This document shows, piece after piece, positions 26,286 to 35,290 of a stretch of 59,154 nucleotides of DNA. The translations under genes were made by a program, and so were the position numbers. Origin of the DNA: Aliarcobacter sp017996075 (GTDB lineage: Bacteria > Campylobacterota > Campylobacteria > Campylobacterales > Arcobacteraceae); the NCBI RefSeq assembly GCF_051062515.1, contig NZ_JAMXEK010000011.1; one strand, 5' to 3'. The notes under the pieces were generated by a model. The model was given only the letters and a program-made list of their open reading frames with translations, made no database searches and was not told the origin of the DNA. Positions within the stretch are counted from its first letter, which is position 1. Each line of letters opens with the position of its first letter.

Positions 26286-27673
26286 TGATTGATAAAAAAC
26301 ATTTGGATTACTTCATTTCTATTGTTGGTGAAGAGAATGTAAAATCAGACAAAGCTCATCTAATAGCTTTTTGCTACGATGCTACAAGAAGTCGTTTTGA
26401 GCCAGATGCTGTTGTTTTTCCAAGACACGAACAAGATGTAAGTGATATTTTAAAATATTGTAATGAAAATAAAGTAGTAATTGTACCAAGAGGTGCTGGA
26501 AGTGGATTTACAGGTGGAGCATTGCCTTCAAATGGTGGAATTATTCTATCACTTGAAAGACATATGAATAAGATACTTGAAATTGATATGCAAAATATGG
26601 TTGGAGTTGTTCAACCAGGAGTTATAAATATGCAGTTTCAAAAAACAGTTGAAGAAGTAGGTCTATTTTATCCTCCAGATCCTGCAAGTGAAGAGTATTC
26701 AACACTTGGTGGAAATGTAAGTGAAAATGCAGGTGGAATGAGAGCTGCTAAATATGGTATTACAAAAGATTATGTAATGGCTTTAAGAGCAGTGCTTCCA
26801 AATGGTGATATTATCGTAGCTGGTAAAAAAACTATCAAAGATGTTGCTGGTTATAATGTTGCTGGTATTTTAATAGCTAGTGAAGGAACTTTGGCAGTTA
26901 TAACTGAAATTACTTTAAAACTTATTCCAAAACCAAAATTTAAAAAAACTTACATGGGAGTTTTTCCAAGTGTAAATAGTGCTATGACGGCTGTTTTTAA
27001 ATCACTTGCAAGTGGAGCAAATCCTGTTGCTATGGAGTTTTTAGATTCACTTGTAATAAAAGCTTTAAAGCAAAAGTTTCCTCAAGTTTCATTGCCAGAA
27101 AATGCTGGTGGGATTTTAATTGGAGATGTAGATGCTTCTAGTTTGGTTGAAATTGAAGACCAATTAAATATTTTAAAAGAGTCATTTAAAGAGAATGGCT
27201 CAATGGATTTTATTGTGGCACAAGATGAAGAAGAAGGTAAAAAACTATGGTTTGCAAGAAGAAATGCAAGTCCAGCAACTATGGTTTTTGGAACAAAAAA
27301 ATTAAATGAAGATATTAGTGTTCCAAGAAGTAAACTTCCAGAAGCTTTAGATGAGATTTATAAAATTGGTGACAAATATGGTTTCCAAGTTCCTTGTTTT
27401 GGACATGCAGGAGATGGAAATATCCATGTAAATGTTATGGTAAAAGATAAAACAAACGAAAAAGAGATGGCTGATGGTCACAAAGCTATTGAAGAAATTT
27501 TCCAACTAGTTGTAGATATGGGAGGAACTTTAAGTGGTGAACACGGTATTGGTATATCAAAAGCACCATTTATGAATATTGCTTTTACAGAGGCTGAAAT
27601 GAACCTATTTAGAAATATCAAAAAAGCTTTTGATCCAAACAATATTTTAAATCCATTTAAAATGGGATTATAA
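26285..27673 (+). CDS. glcD: FAD-linked oxidase, glycolate/D-lactate dehydrogenase subunit GlcD type
   Basis: A 462-residue PCMH-type flavoprotein. The FAD-binding domain has PRGAGSGFTGGALP near residue 73, PPDPASEEYSTLGGNVSENAGGMR near 133 (key PDP, GGN and AGG residues) and a C-terminal catalytic region with CFGHAGDGNIHVNV near 370 and GGTLSGEHGIGISK near 419, the usual metal-binding His and Glu residues. It oxidises a 2-hydroxy acid, passing electrons to a partner or the quinone pool. The start is GTG, overlapping the previous stop by one base. No glcE/glcF genes are nearby. Confidence 0.9.
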   Translation: MIDKKHLDYFISIVGEENVKSDKAHLIAFCYDATRSRFEPDAVVFPRHEQDVSDILKYCNENKVVIVPRGAGSGFTGGALPSNGGIILSLERHMNKILEIDMQNMVGVVQPGVINMQFQKTVEEVGLFYPPDPASEEYSTLGGNVSENAGGMRAAKYGITKDYVMALRAVLPNGDIIVAGKKTIKDVAGYNVAGILIASEGTLAVITEITLKLIPKPKFKKTYMGVFPSVNSAMTAVFKSLASGANPVAMEFLDSLVIKALKQKFPQVSLPENAGGILIGDVDASSLVEIEDQLNILKESFKENGSMDFIVAQDEEEGKKLWFARRNASPATMVFGTKKLNEDISVPRSKLPEALDEIYKIGDKYGFQVPCFGHAGDGNIHVNVMVKDKTNEKEMADGHKAIEEIFQLVVDMGGTLSGEHGIGISKAPFMNIAFTEAEMNLFRNIKKAFDPNNILNPFKMGL

Positions 27674-27674
27674 A

Positions 27675-28460
27675 TTGGAAAATAGTAAAAATACTATTTC
27701 CAAAAAGCTATTTGTAGCTGTTGAAACATTTTTTAATGATGACACAAGCTACTATGCTGCAAGTCTTAGTTTTTTTACTATATTTTCAATACTACCAATA
27801 ATTGCTCTTGGAATTGCTATTATTTCACAATTTCAAGAGTTTAACTCATATCTTGATATGTTTACAAATTTTTTACTAAACTTTTTAAATCCTACTCACT
27901 CTGACGAAATTGTAAATACCCTAAAGAATTTTATATCAAACTCCGATAAATTAGGCTTTATAGGAATATTTTATATGCTTTTTGTATATATTATGTTTTT
28001 CAAAGATTATGACTATATTGTAAATAAAATACATCAAACAACAAGAAGAGAAATATATAAATCATTTTTTATATACACAATCTTTTTTATAGTGTTTCCT
28101 GCTATTTTTATTGTTTTAAATTTACTTCTTAGTTTTTATGATAGTAATTTGTTTAAGAAAATTCTATTATTCTTATTTACTTGGCTTATCTTTTTTGCTC
28201 TATTTAAAGTGAGTGTAAACAAATTTATCTCAACAAAGGCAGCTTTTATATCATCATTTCTGACTTTAACAACTTTGAGTATTACAAAAAATCTTTTTAT
28301 ATATTATGTTGTTTACAACAAAACATATACAACAATTTATGGCTCACTTTCAACTTTACTTTTCTCTATTTTATGGATTTATATTTCTTGGATAATATAT
28401 CTTTATGGTATAAAAATTTGTCATAAATTAAATATGAAATATCTAAATCAAGTCGTATAA
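27675..28460 (+). CDS. YihY/virulence factor BrkB family membrane protein
   Basis: A 261-residue integral membrane protein with about six hydrophobic segments and the family pattern SYYAASLSFFTIFSILPI near residue 24, followed by the C-terminal IYGSLSTLLFSILWIYISWIIYLYG (about residues 221-245; conserved GS/T and W-x-Y residues). The family, once wrongly called ribonuclease BN, has no established function. It uses a TTG start 1 base after glcD and its 3' end overlaps the convergent HNH gene by 18 bases. Confidence 0.85.
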   Translation: MENSKNTISKKLFVAVETFFNDDTSYYAASLSFFTIFSILPIIALGIAIISQFQEFNSYLDMFTNFLLNFLNPTHSDEIVNTLKNFISNSDKLGFIGIFYMLFVYIMFFKDYDYIVNKIHQTTRREIYKSFFIYTIFFIVFPAIFIVLNLLLSFYDSNLFKKILLFLFTWLIFFALFKVSVNKFISTKAAFISSFLTLTTLSITKNLFIYYVVYNKTYTTIYGSLSTLLFSILWIYISWIIYLYGIKICHKLNMKYLNQVV

Positions 28461-29012
28461 ATCATCTCTGATTCTAAGAGGAATTTCTGAAAAACTCTTA
28501 TCTTGATTTTGTATAAGATTATAACAACTTGAACAAAGTAGTATAAGATTTTCAATATTATACCCTCCATTTTCATCACTTTCTTGAGCTAAAATTATAG
28601 AACTTTTTTGTATCTTATCCATAACATTACCGCATCTATTACAAGTACCTTGTTCTCTAAAAAAAACTAACTCTTTTCTTCGTAAAAAGTCTTGTGGAAT
28701 TTTTTTGCTTGGTTGAGAATTTACCCCATAACCACTCCAAAGAATCTCTTTTTTTACACTTTTTTGAGTTTTCTTTTCCCAATGAAAATCCGCAAACTGT
28801 CTTATAACTTCAGCAATAAGCATAGCTTTTTGAATTTTTAAATTATCTTCCTCTTCATTATTTTCATATAAAGATAAATCAAAAGTAATATTTGGATACT
28901 CTCTTTTTAAATAACTATTAACCAAATCTAAAAAGAGCTGAAATTTATTAAATTTCAACTCTTTTTTTTCTTCTTCTTTGGCTTTAAATAGTTTTTTGAT
29001 ATTTGTAAACAT
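28443..29012 (-). CDS. HNH-like zinc-finger protein
   Basis: A 189-residue soluble protein. The C-terminal third has CNRCGNVMDKIQ and, 36 residues later, LILLCSSCYNLIQ: two CxxC pairs around a GGYNIENLILL core, the arrangement of HNH-family endonuclease folds, though the catalytic His of a standard HNH triad is not obvious. The N-terminal 80 residues are helical and charged. It lies 3 bases after murA and may be co-transcribed. Whether it cuts DNA is doubtful without the His; it may be a structural zinc-finger relative. Confidence 0.6.
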   Translation of the reverse strand: MFTNIKKLFKAKEEEKKELKFNKFQLFLDLVNSYLKREYPNITFDLSLYENNEEEDNLKIQKAMLIAEVIRQFADFHWEKKTQKSVKKEILWSGYGVNSQPSKKIPQDFLRRKELVFFREQGTCNRCGNVMDKIQKSSIILAQESDENGGYNIENLILLCSSCYNLIQNQDKSFSEIPLRIRDDLYDLI

Positions 29013-29015
29013 ACA

Positions 29016-30284
29016 TTATTTTTCTTTACATCTTTGAATACTTGCACCTATTTTCAAAAATTTTCCTTCTAAATCTTCATATCCTCTATCAAGATGGTAA
29101 ATTCTATGAATATTTGTCTCGCCTTGTGCAACAAGTGCTGCAAGAACTAAAGCAGAAGATGCTCTTAAGTCTGTTGCCATAACATCTGTTCCGCTTAAAT
29201 TTCCTTTTTCACCAATAATTGTAGCTATATTTCCATTTAGCTGAATATCAGCACCCATTCTTAAAAGTTCACTAACATGCATAAATCTATTTTCAAAAAG
29301 TCTTTCATCTATTGTGCTAGTTCCTTCAGCTTGAGTTGCAAGTGCCATAAACTGTGCTTGCATATCTGTTGGAAATCCTGGATACTCTGTTGTTATAATA
29401 TTTACAGGTAAAATTTTTGATGTTGGGAAAATTGTAAGTTCATCTTCTTTTACATCTATTTCAAAATTCATCTCTTCTAACTTTGAAATAACAGCTTCAA
29501 GATGAGCTGGAACAATATTTTTTATAGTTAATTTTTGGTTTGTAATAGCAGATGCACACATATAAGTCCCTGCTTCTATTCTATCAGGAATTACACTAAA
29601 AGGTTTAATATCAAGTAGTTCTCCACCTGTTCCTTCAATAATAATTTTAGAAGTTCCAATTCCCTCTATTTTTACTCCAGCACTTGCAATTACTTCACAT
29701 AATTGAACAATCTCTGGCTCTTTTGCTGCGTTTATTATAGTTGTAACTCCTGAAGCTAAAGCAGCTGCCATAACTGTATTTTCAGTTCCACCAACTGTAA
29801 CTTTATCAAATACAATTTTTGTACCTTTTAATCCATTTGGTGCAGTTGCTTTTATATAACCTTGGCAAATTTCAATTTTTGCTCCCATAGCTTCCATAGC
29901 TTTTAAGTGTAAATCAACAGGTCGCTGCCCTATTGCACAACCACCTGGAAGAGAAACTTCACAATGCCCAAATCTAGCCAATAGTGGACCTAAAACCAAA
30001 ATAGAAGCTCTCATAGTTTTTACAATATCATAAGTCGCTGTTGTATTTGTAATAGTGCTTGTATCTATTATTGCCCTATTTTTATCTTGAGTAAAACTAC
30101 CACCTAGCATTTTTATTAACTTTAAAAAAGTATTTATATCAGCCACATTTGGAAGATTGTTTATGATAGTTTCATTTTTTGCTAAAATTGTGCAAGCTAT
30201 TAAAGGAAGTGCAGCATTTTTTGCCCCAGAAATATATATTTCTCCACTTAGTTTTTGATTTCCTATGATTTTTAAATAATCCAT
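29016..30284 (-). CDS. murA: UDP-N-acetylglucosamine 1-carboxyvinyltransferase
   Basis: First committed step of peptidoglycan synthesis: transfers enolpyruvate from PEP to UDP-GlcNAc. 422 residues, normal length. ISGAKNAALPLIA near residue 18 contains the conserved Lys-Asn, GGCAIGQRPVDLH near 114 contains the loop Cys that fosfomycin attacks (the sensitive form), and TDMQAQFMAL near 304 and RDL-like TDLRASSALVLAAL near 386 close the active site. Cytoplasmic. It diverges from the DMT transporter gene. Confidence 0.96.
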   Translation of the reverse strand: MDYLKIIGNQKLSGEIYISGAKNAALPLIACTILAKNETIINNLPNVADINTFLKLIKMLGGSFTQDKNRAIIDTSTITNTTATYDIVKTMRASILVLGPLLARFGHCEVSLPGGCAIGQRPVDLHLKAMEAMGAKIEICQGYIKATAPNGLKGTKIVFDKVTVGGTENTVMAAALASGVTTIINAAKEPEIVQLCEVIASAGVKIEGIGTSKIIIEGTGGELLDIKPFSVIPDRIEAGTYMCASAITNQKLTIKNIVPAHLEAVISKLEEMNFEIDVKEDELTIFPTSKILPVNIITTEYPGFPTDMQAQFMALATQAEGTSTIDERLFENRFMHVSELLRMGADIQLNGNIATIIGEKGNLSGTDVMATDLRASSALVLAALVAQGETNIHRIYHLDRGYEDLEGKFLKIGASIQRCKEK

Positions 30285-30381
30285 AAATTTCCTAAATAAT
30301 GTTTAAAATGGTTAAGATTTTATCGAAATATTGCTTTAACCCAAATTTTGCAATACTTTTGCTTTTTAAAAGGATTTTGTA

Positions 30382-31260
30382 TTGGAAGAAAATGTAAATA
30401 AAGCTATAAAGTATATGCTTATTGCATCATTTTTATTTGCTTTAATGGGAGTTGCTGCAAAGGAACTTAGCGATAAATTAAGCACTATTGAAATTGTATT
30501 TTTTAGAAATGTTTTTGGAGTACTTTTTATACTATTTTCTATATATAAAAGCCCACTTAATCAACTAGGTGGAAAATTTTGGTTACTTATTTTTAGAGGA
30601 GTTGCTGGTTTTTCTGCTTTGCTTTTTTTCTTTTATAATATTGCAAATATACCTTTAGGTGAAGCTATGACTTTTTCTAAAACATCTACAATATTTACAG
30701 CACTTTTGGCATATTTTTTTCTAAAAGAACATATTGGATTTAAAGGTTGGATTGGAGTATTTATTGGATTTATTGGAATTTTATTTATAGCCGAGTTTGA
30801 TGGAAGTAGCTTAGAAAAAACAGATTATTTAGGAATTTTATCAGGTGTTGGAGCAGCACTTGCATATACTTCAATACGAGAATTAAGAAAATATTATGAT
30901 AGTAGAGCTATCGTTTTATCTTTTATGGGTGTTGGTACAATTTTGCCTTTGATTTTTATGATAGTAAGTGAGTTTTACACAAATCCAAATCTTGATTTTA
31001 TGCTAGGAACTTTTGTAATGCCAGAGGCAAGAGATTGGATTTTTATAGCTTTATTAGGAGTTTTTTCTACTTATGCACAAATATATATGACAAAATCATA
31101 CTCTCTTGCAAAAGCTGGAATTGTAAGCACGGTTTCTTATAGTAATATAGCCTTTTCAATAGTTTTGGGGCTTTTTATGGGTGATGCTTTTCCATCTTTT
31201 ATAGTGCTTTTGGGTATAATTTTGATTGTAATTAGTGGAATAATGGTTAGTAAGAAATGA
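30382..31260 (+). CDS. DMT superfamily (EamA) transporter
   Basis: A 292-residue inner-membrane protein with ten predicted helices in two EamA repeats. Marks of the family are FFRNVFGVLF near residue 40, EAMTFSKTSTIFTALLAYFFLKE near 95 (key P/S-x-T and FLxE residues), and the second-repeat SYSNIAFSIVLGLFMGDAFPS. Substrate unknown; relatives export amino acids, nucleosides or drugs. The TTG start is chosen because AAAGGA sits 8 bases upstream and an ATG appears only after 11 more residues. Confidence 0.87.
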   Translation: MEENVNKAIKYMLIASFLFALMGVAAKELSDKLSTIEIVFFRNVFGVLFILFSIYKSPLNQLGGKFWLLIFRGVAGFSALLFFFYNIANIPLGEAMTFSKTSTIFTALLAYFFLKEHIGFKGWIGVFIGFIGILFIAEFDGSSLEKTDYLGILSGVGAALAYTSIRELRKYYDSRAIVLSFMGVGTILPLIFMIVSEFYTNPNLDFMLGTFVMPEARDWIFIALLGVFSTYAQIYMTKSYSLAKAGIVSTVSYSNIAFSIVLGLFMGDAFPSFIVLLGIILIVISGIMVSKK

Positions 31261-31306
31261 TAAATTAAAAAATTTGAGAACCAATTAAATAAAAGGAAAA
31301 TATATT

Positions 31307-32107
31307 ATGTTGACAGTTATGACAGGACCTTGTGTTTTAGAAGATATGGATACAGTTTTAAAAATAGCAGAAAAATTAAGACCTTTAAGTGAAGATAAAA
31401 GAGTTGATTTTTATTTTAAAGCTAGTTTTGACAAGGCAAACAGAACAAGCCTAAGCTCATTTAGAGGTCCAGGACTTGATGAGGGTTTAAAAATTTTTGA
31501 AAAAATCAAAAAAGAGTTTGGATATAAAGTGGTTACTGATATTCACGAATCATATCAAGCAGCTCCTGCTGGAGAGGTTATGGATATACTTCAAATACCT
31601 GCTTTTTTGTGTCGTCAAACAGATTTACTTGTAGCTGCTGCTAAAACAAAAGCAAAAATAAATATTAAAAAAGGGCAGTTTTTGGCAGCTGATGCTATGA
31701 AACACCCTGTTGAAAAAGTATTAAACACAAGAGGAGTAAGCGAAGTTTCTTATGAAAATAGCCAAAAAGCTGGTGTTTGGCTTTGTGAGAGAGGAAACAC
31801 TTTTGGATATGGAGCTTTGGTTGTAGATATGAGAAATCTGCTACTTTTAAGACAATATGCTCCTGTGATTTTCGATGCAACTCATAGTGTACAAATTCCA
31901 AGCACTGGAGGAACAACTGGAGGAAATAGCTCATTTGTACCATATATGGCAAGAGCAGCTGCTAGTGTTGGAGTTGATGGATTTTTCTTTGAAACACATA
32001 TTGACCCAAAAACAGCAAAAAGCGATGGACCAAATATGCTTAGTATTGAACAACTTTATAAAACTATGGATGAGATTTTTGCTATTAAAGAGGCTTTAGG
32101 AAACTAA
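31307..32107 (+). CDS. kdsA: 3-deoxy-8-phosphooctulonate (Kdo-8-P) synthase
   Basis: A 266-residue TIM-barrel enzyme that joins PEP and arabinose-5-phosphate to give Kdo-8-P, precursor of the LPS inner core. Motifs: TGPCVLED at residues 6-13, FKASFDKANRTS near 37 (PEP/A5P site), DIHE near 79, PAFLCRQTDLL near 96, and HSVQIPSTGG near 190. The Cys in the TGPCVLE segment suggests the metal-dependent type. It supports the LPS block at the left of the window functionally but is transcribed separately. AAAGGAAAA precedes the ATG. Confidence 0.95.
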   Translation: MLTVMTGPCVLEDMDTVLKIAEKLRPLSEDKRVDFYFKASFDKANRTSLSSFRGPGLDEGLKIFEKIKKEFGYKVVTDIHESYQAAPAGEVMDILQIPAFLCRQTDLLVAAAKTKAKINIKKGQFLAADAMKHPVEKVLNTRGVSEVSYENSQKAGVWLCERGNTFGYGALVVDMRNLLLLRQYAPVIFDATHSVQIPSTGGTTGGNSSFVPYMARAAASVGVDGFFFETHIDPKTAKSDGPNMLSIEQLYKTMDEIFAIKEALGN

Positions 32108-32209
32108 AATCTCTCAAGCAAAATACGATACAATAAACAATGTTTTTATTTCTTAGATTTTAATATTAGACTACTACTCTAAAGTAAAATACCATACAAT
32201 TCATAATAA

Positions 32210-32632
32210 TCAACATATACAGATAAACAGAAACTTCTTAATGCTATTGAATTAAATCTTATCAAATATATTGAAAAGCCTATTTTATATGATGATTTAA
32301 TAAAAGTTTTTGAAAATATAATTAAATATATGGAAGAAAATAACTTACTACAAATAAAACTAGATGAAAATATCTACTACTCATTTGTTGATAAAAATAT
32401 TATAAAAAATGGTGAAATAATTACTCTTACAAAAAATGAGGTTTTATTTTTAGAACTTCTTTTAGAGAAACCAAATCATTTAATTTCAAAAAATATAATA
32501 GAAAATAGTGTTTTTAAAGCTAGTGTAGATGAAAATACTATTAGAAATATGGTTTATAGACTTAGAAAAAAAATTGATATAGATACTATTGCTACAATTA
32601 AAGATTTGGGGTATATAATCAAGATTAAATAA
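32210..32632 (+). pseudogene. Remnant of an OmpR-type response regulator (receiver mostly lost)
   Basis: From a stop at 32207-32209 the frame stays open to 32632. The first 35 codons read like the end of a receiver domain (TYTDKQKLLNAIELNLIKY then IEKPILYDDLIKVFENI), including the conserved KP near the last receiver strand. An ATG at 32330 would give a 100-residue product with only the winged-helix effector domain (ITLTKNEVLFLELLL, then ENTIRNMVYRLRKKI, and a GYIIKIK end). The phospho-acceptor Asp half is missing upstream in any frame. It may be a dead remnant or still make a free DNA-binding domain. Confidence 0.7.
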
Positions 32633-32658
32633 ATTTAATTATAAAGAACTTAAATTAT
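32632..32658. repeat. 27-bp direct repeat, copy 1
   Basis: AATTTAATTATAAAGAACTT followed by AAATTAT is identical to 34007-34033, where it forms the last codons and stop of nikO. Here it has no coding role and follows immediately after the stop of the first response-regulator remnant, so it looks like a stray copy of the nikO 3' end. Confidence 0.85.
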
Positions 32659-32671
32659 GAATTTGGAATTT

Positions 32672-32686
32672 CCTCTATTCAAGAGG
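32672..32686. terminator. Small hairpin between convergent genes
   Basis: CCTCT-ATTCA-AGAGG can form a 5-bp stem between the regulator remnant (plus) and the membrane-protein gene (minus). It is followed by ATTT rather than a long U-tract, so termination is possible but weak. Confidence 0.35.
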
Positions 32687-32696
32687 ATTTAGAGAA

Positions 32697-33620
32697 CTAA
32701 ACCTCTTTATAGATATTATTTAAATCATTATTTATTTGATTAATTACTTTTGGTCTAAACTTTAAAAAATCATCTAAATAGTTGTTGTAATTATATTTGT
32801 ATGTAGTTAATTTTAATTTTATTATTACATCTTCTTTTGTATCAAACTCAATATCTATTTTATAAAATGGCTTTAAAAAAGGTGTTGAGTTATAGTTTGA
32901 TTTTAGTGATAGAATAGTTTCTCTTAATGTTTTAAAATCTACTTCTATTATATTTATATAGTTGTTTAATTTCTCTTTTGTCTCTTTTACATATTCTTCA
33001 AATGGGTAATCACTTTTTACTATATATTTGAACTCCACATAATCCAAATCTTTAACTACTTTATGTATTATTTCTAGCTCATTTAATGCTTTATTTTCAA
33101 GTGAAAATAGTTGTCCACTCATCTCATTTTTATATATTGTTTTAAATAAATTAACTTTTGTTACTTTACAAATTTCATTTGGTTTGTTTTTAAAATAGAA
33201 CTCCATACCTTCATAAATTGTTGTTGAAATTGCTGATTTATAAGAAAAACCTAAAAACATATTATTTAATTGCTCTTTCATTGAGAATAAAGATATTAAA
33301 ATAAATGCAGATAATATAGGAATTATTATTGATAAATTATTTTTTGAGATAACAAAAAAAGAGATGATTATAAATAATATCAAATATGTTTTTAATAAAT
33401 ATTTCCTTTTTTTATATAAAGCTGCTTCTAAATTGATTTTTTTTAACTCTATCTTAGTTTTATTTATGCCTGGTTTATAGTATTTATTTAAGATAATATT
33501 GTTAATTAAATATATTATTGATAAGATGATTGCTAATAATATTAGTTTACTATAATCAAAATCTACCAATAAGTTTAATAAACTTTCTAAATCCGTAAAT
33601 AGTTTTTTTATTACATTCAT
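32697..33620 (-). CDS. MscS-like membrane protein (tentative)
   Basis: A 307-residue protein with three hydrophobic segments (about residues 23-45, 74-90 and 95-112), the last ending in SMKEQLNNMFLGFSY, then a soluble C-terminal domain. This layout, three N-terminal helices followed by a conserved amphipathic segment and a mixed alpha/beta region, is that of small MscS-type mechanosensitive channels, and GMEFYFKNKPNEICKVTKVN resembles the MscS beta domain. The usual Gly/Ala-rich pore pattern is weak. It lies between the two 27-bp repeats and two regulator remnants, so it may have arrived with that rearrangement. Confidence 0.5.
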   Translation of the reverse strand: MNVIKKLFTDLESLLNLLVDFDYSKLILLAIILSIIYLINNIILNKYYKPGINKTKIELKKINLEAALYKKRKYLLKTYLILFIIISFFVISKNNLSIIIPILSAFILISLFSMKEQLNNMFLGFSYKSAISTTIYEGMEFYFKNKPNEICKVTKVNLFKTIYKNEMSGQLFSLENKALNELEIIHKVVKDLDYVEFKYIVKSDYPFEEYVKETKEKLNNYINIIEVDFKTLRETILSLKSNYNSTPFLKPFYKIDIEFDTKEDVIIKLKLTTYKYNYNNYLDDFLKFRPKVINQINNDLNNIYKEV

Positions 33621-33724
33621 TTTTCTTCTTTATTTTTAATTAATAGCTAAAAAGTAAGCATATTTATATATTTTTTATAAAATGACTTTTATTATCATAT
33701 TATCATATTATTGCATTGATTTAA

Positions 33725-34060
33725 TTTATTTACTATTTTGATTCAAAAACTATTACTTTTAATAATTGTGTTGTGGCTCTTACAAAAAAAGAGTTAGAAG
33801 TTTTAGATATTTTGTGTAAAAATATAAATAAAAATATCTCTTACGAATATTTAAAAGATATTGTATGGATTAACAAAGATATTTCTGATTCAACTGTACA
33901 AAATGTTGTTTCAAGACTTAAAAAGAAGTTAGATAATATTAATATAGAAAATAGGTTATGTATTAAAAAAAGTAGGAAATTTTGTATTTATTTACTGAAT
34001 TTGAGTAATTTAATTATAAAGAACTTAAATTATAAATTTTTGAGACTATTTTTTCAATGA
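33725..34060 (+). pseudogene. Second response-regulator remnant, winged-helix domain only
   Basis: The frame opens after a stop at 33722-33724 and reads a normal winged-helix entry (YYFDSKTITFNNCVVALTKK, then ELEVLDILCKN) with VQNVVSRLKKKLDNI as the recognition helix. Nothing receiver-like precedes it. A GTG at 33773 would give 95 residues. The natural C-terminus is replaced: after FCIYLLN the frame runs through the 27-bp repeat and antisense into the last 47 bases of nikO. Likely a rearranged remnant; expression as a free effector domain is possible. Confidence 0.65.
34007..34033. repeat. 27-bp direct repeat, copy 2 (nikO 3' end)
   Basis: Identical to 32632-32658. On the minus strand it encodes the last residues of NikO (IYNLSSL and the TAA). 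Because this copy is the functional gene end, it is the likely original, and copy 1 the product of duplication or insertion. Confidence 0.85.
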
Positions 34061-34649
34061 AAGATTTGTGATGAGAAACAATTATCATAGACTTATCTAT
34101 TTTGCTTAAAATATCTAAAATTCTATTTTCACTATCTTCATCTAAAGCATTTGTTGGTTCATCTAAGAGCAAGATTTTTGGCTCTTTCACTAAAATAGCA
34201 GCAAGTGCGACAATTTTTTGTTCACCACCACTAAGTTCATAAATAACCCTATTTTCTAAATGTAATATATTAAGATTTTTCAGTATCTCTTTGCTTTTAT
34301 CGTATGCTTCTTTTTTTTGAATTCCTAGAGTTTGTAATGAAAACATTATATCTTCAATCACAGTAATACATAGAAAAAAACTACTCACATCTTGTGGTAA
34401 ATATCCTATATCATCTCTAAACTTTTCAAAATCTTTTTTACTTTTTATAAAATTATGAAATAGCTCAATTTCACCTGATGAGGGTTCAATTAATCCTGCC
34501 ATAATTTTAAGAAGTGTTGATTTTCCAACTCCATTTGCTCCAACAATTGCAATTTTTTCTTTATGTCCTAAATCAATATTTATATCTTTAAATAATAGTT
34601 TCTCTTCTTTTACATAAGAAATATTTTTTAAATTTAGTGAGCAACTCAT
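34014..34649 (-). CDS. nikO: Nickel ECF transporter ATP-binding protein
   Basis: A 211-residue ABC ATPase of the CbiO/EcfA type. Walker A GANGVGKSTLLKI near residue 38, Q-loop LPQDVSSF near 84, signature ELSGGEQKIVALAAIL near 139, Walker B ILLLDEPTNALDED near 160, and switch His in IVSHH near 195. It powers uptake through NikQ and NikM on the cytoplasmic face. Its ATG overlaps nikQ by 4 bases. Nickel rather than cobalt is inferred from NikK/NikL and the adjacent hydrogenase genes. Confidence 0.88.
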   Translation of the reverse strand: MSCSLNLKNISYVKEEKLLFKDINIDLGHKEKIAIVGANGVGKSTLLKIMAGLIEPSSGEIELFHNFIKSKKDFEKFRDDIGYLPQDVSSFFLCITVIEDIMFSLQTLGIQKKEAYDKSKEILKNLNILHLENRVIYELSGGEQKIVALAAILVKEPKILLLDEPTNALDEDSENRILDILSKIDKSMIIVSHHKSFIEKIVSKIYNLSSL

Positions 34650-35290
34650 AAAAAAACCTTTAAGACAAAAATAAAGAAGATCAAAAATAGTAAAACAATA
34701 TCATATAAATATATTTTAGAATCATAATTCAAAAATATCTGCTCTTTGAAACCTCGAAGCAAAAGAGTATCTTTTAAATTATTTGATTTTAAAATCATCT
34801 TCAAAAATAGTATTCCAAATATATTTCCATATGTTTTATAAGTAAATATATCTGTTTTTGCTTTAAAATTTCTCGCTTTCAAAGATAATTTAATATTCTT
34901 TAATTCTAAATTTAGTTCAAAAATAAGTTTTACTGTAAAATATAAAGCCGATATAAATTTTTGTGGAAATCTTAGTATCATAAATCCCTTTACAATATCA
35001 AAACCATTTGAAGAAGAAAACAATAAAAGATTAAATAAAATAATTAAATTTATCTTAAAAAATAGATTTATTGCTTGATTAAAGTCTGTTTCAAAATAAA
35101 AAAAGAGTGCTAAAAAAAATATAAAAAAGTTTAATAATAGTAGTTTCTTTAAAATTATTAAAATATATTTTAGATTTAAAAATATCAAAAAAATCACAGG
35201 AATAAAAAAGATTATCTCTAAGTTTGAAAAACTTAAAAGTAAACTAAAAACAATAGCACTTAAAAGAGAAATAGCTGGATTTAAACTCAA
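34646..35290 (-). CDS. nikQ: Nickel ECF transporter transmembrane coupling protein
   Basis: A 214-residue CbiQ/EcfT-family membrane protein with hydrophobic segments near residues 8-45, 48-66, 70-95 and 190-212. The cytoplasmic loop contains SLKARNFKAKT (first Ala-Arg coupling motif) and LLRGFKEQ (second, here L-R-G), which dock onto the ATPase. Start and stop overlap both neighbours by 4 bases. It is shorter than CbiQ, as in other NikQ proteins of this phylum. Confidence 0.82.
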   Translation of the reverse strand: MSLNPAISLLSAIVFSLLLSFSNLEIIFFIPVIFLIFLNLKYILIILKKLLLLNFFIFFLALFFYFETDFNQAINLFFKINLIILFNLLLFSSSNGFDIVKGFMILRFPQKFISALYFTVKLIFELNLELKNIKLSLKARNFKAKTDIFTYKTYGNIFGILFLKMILKSNNLKDTLLLRGFKEQIFLNYDSKIYLYDIVLLFLIFFIFVLKVFL

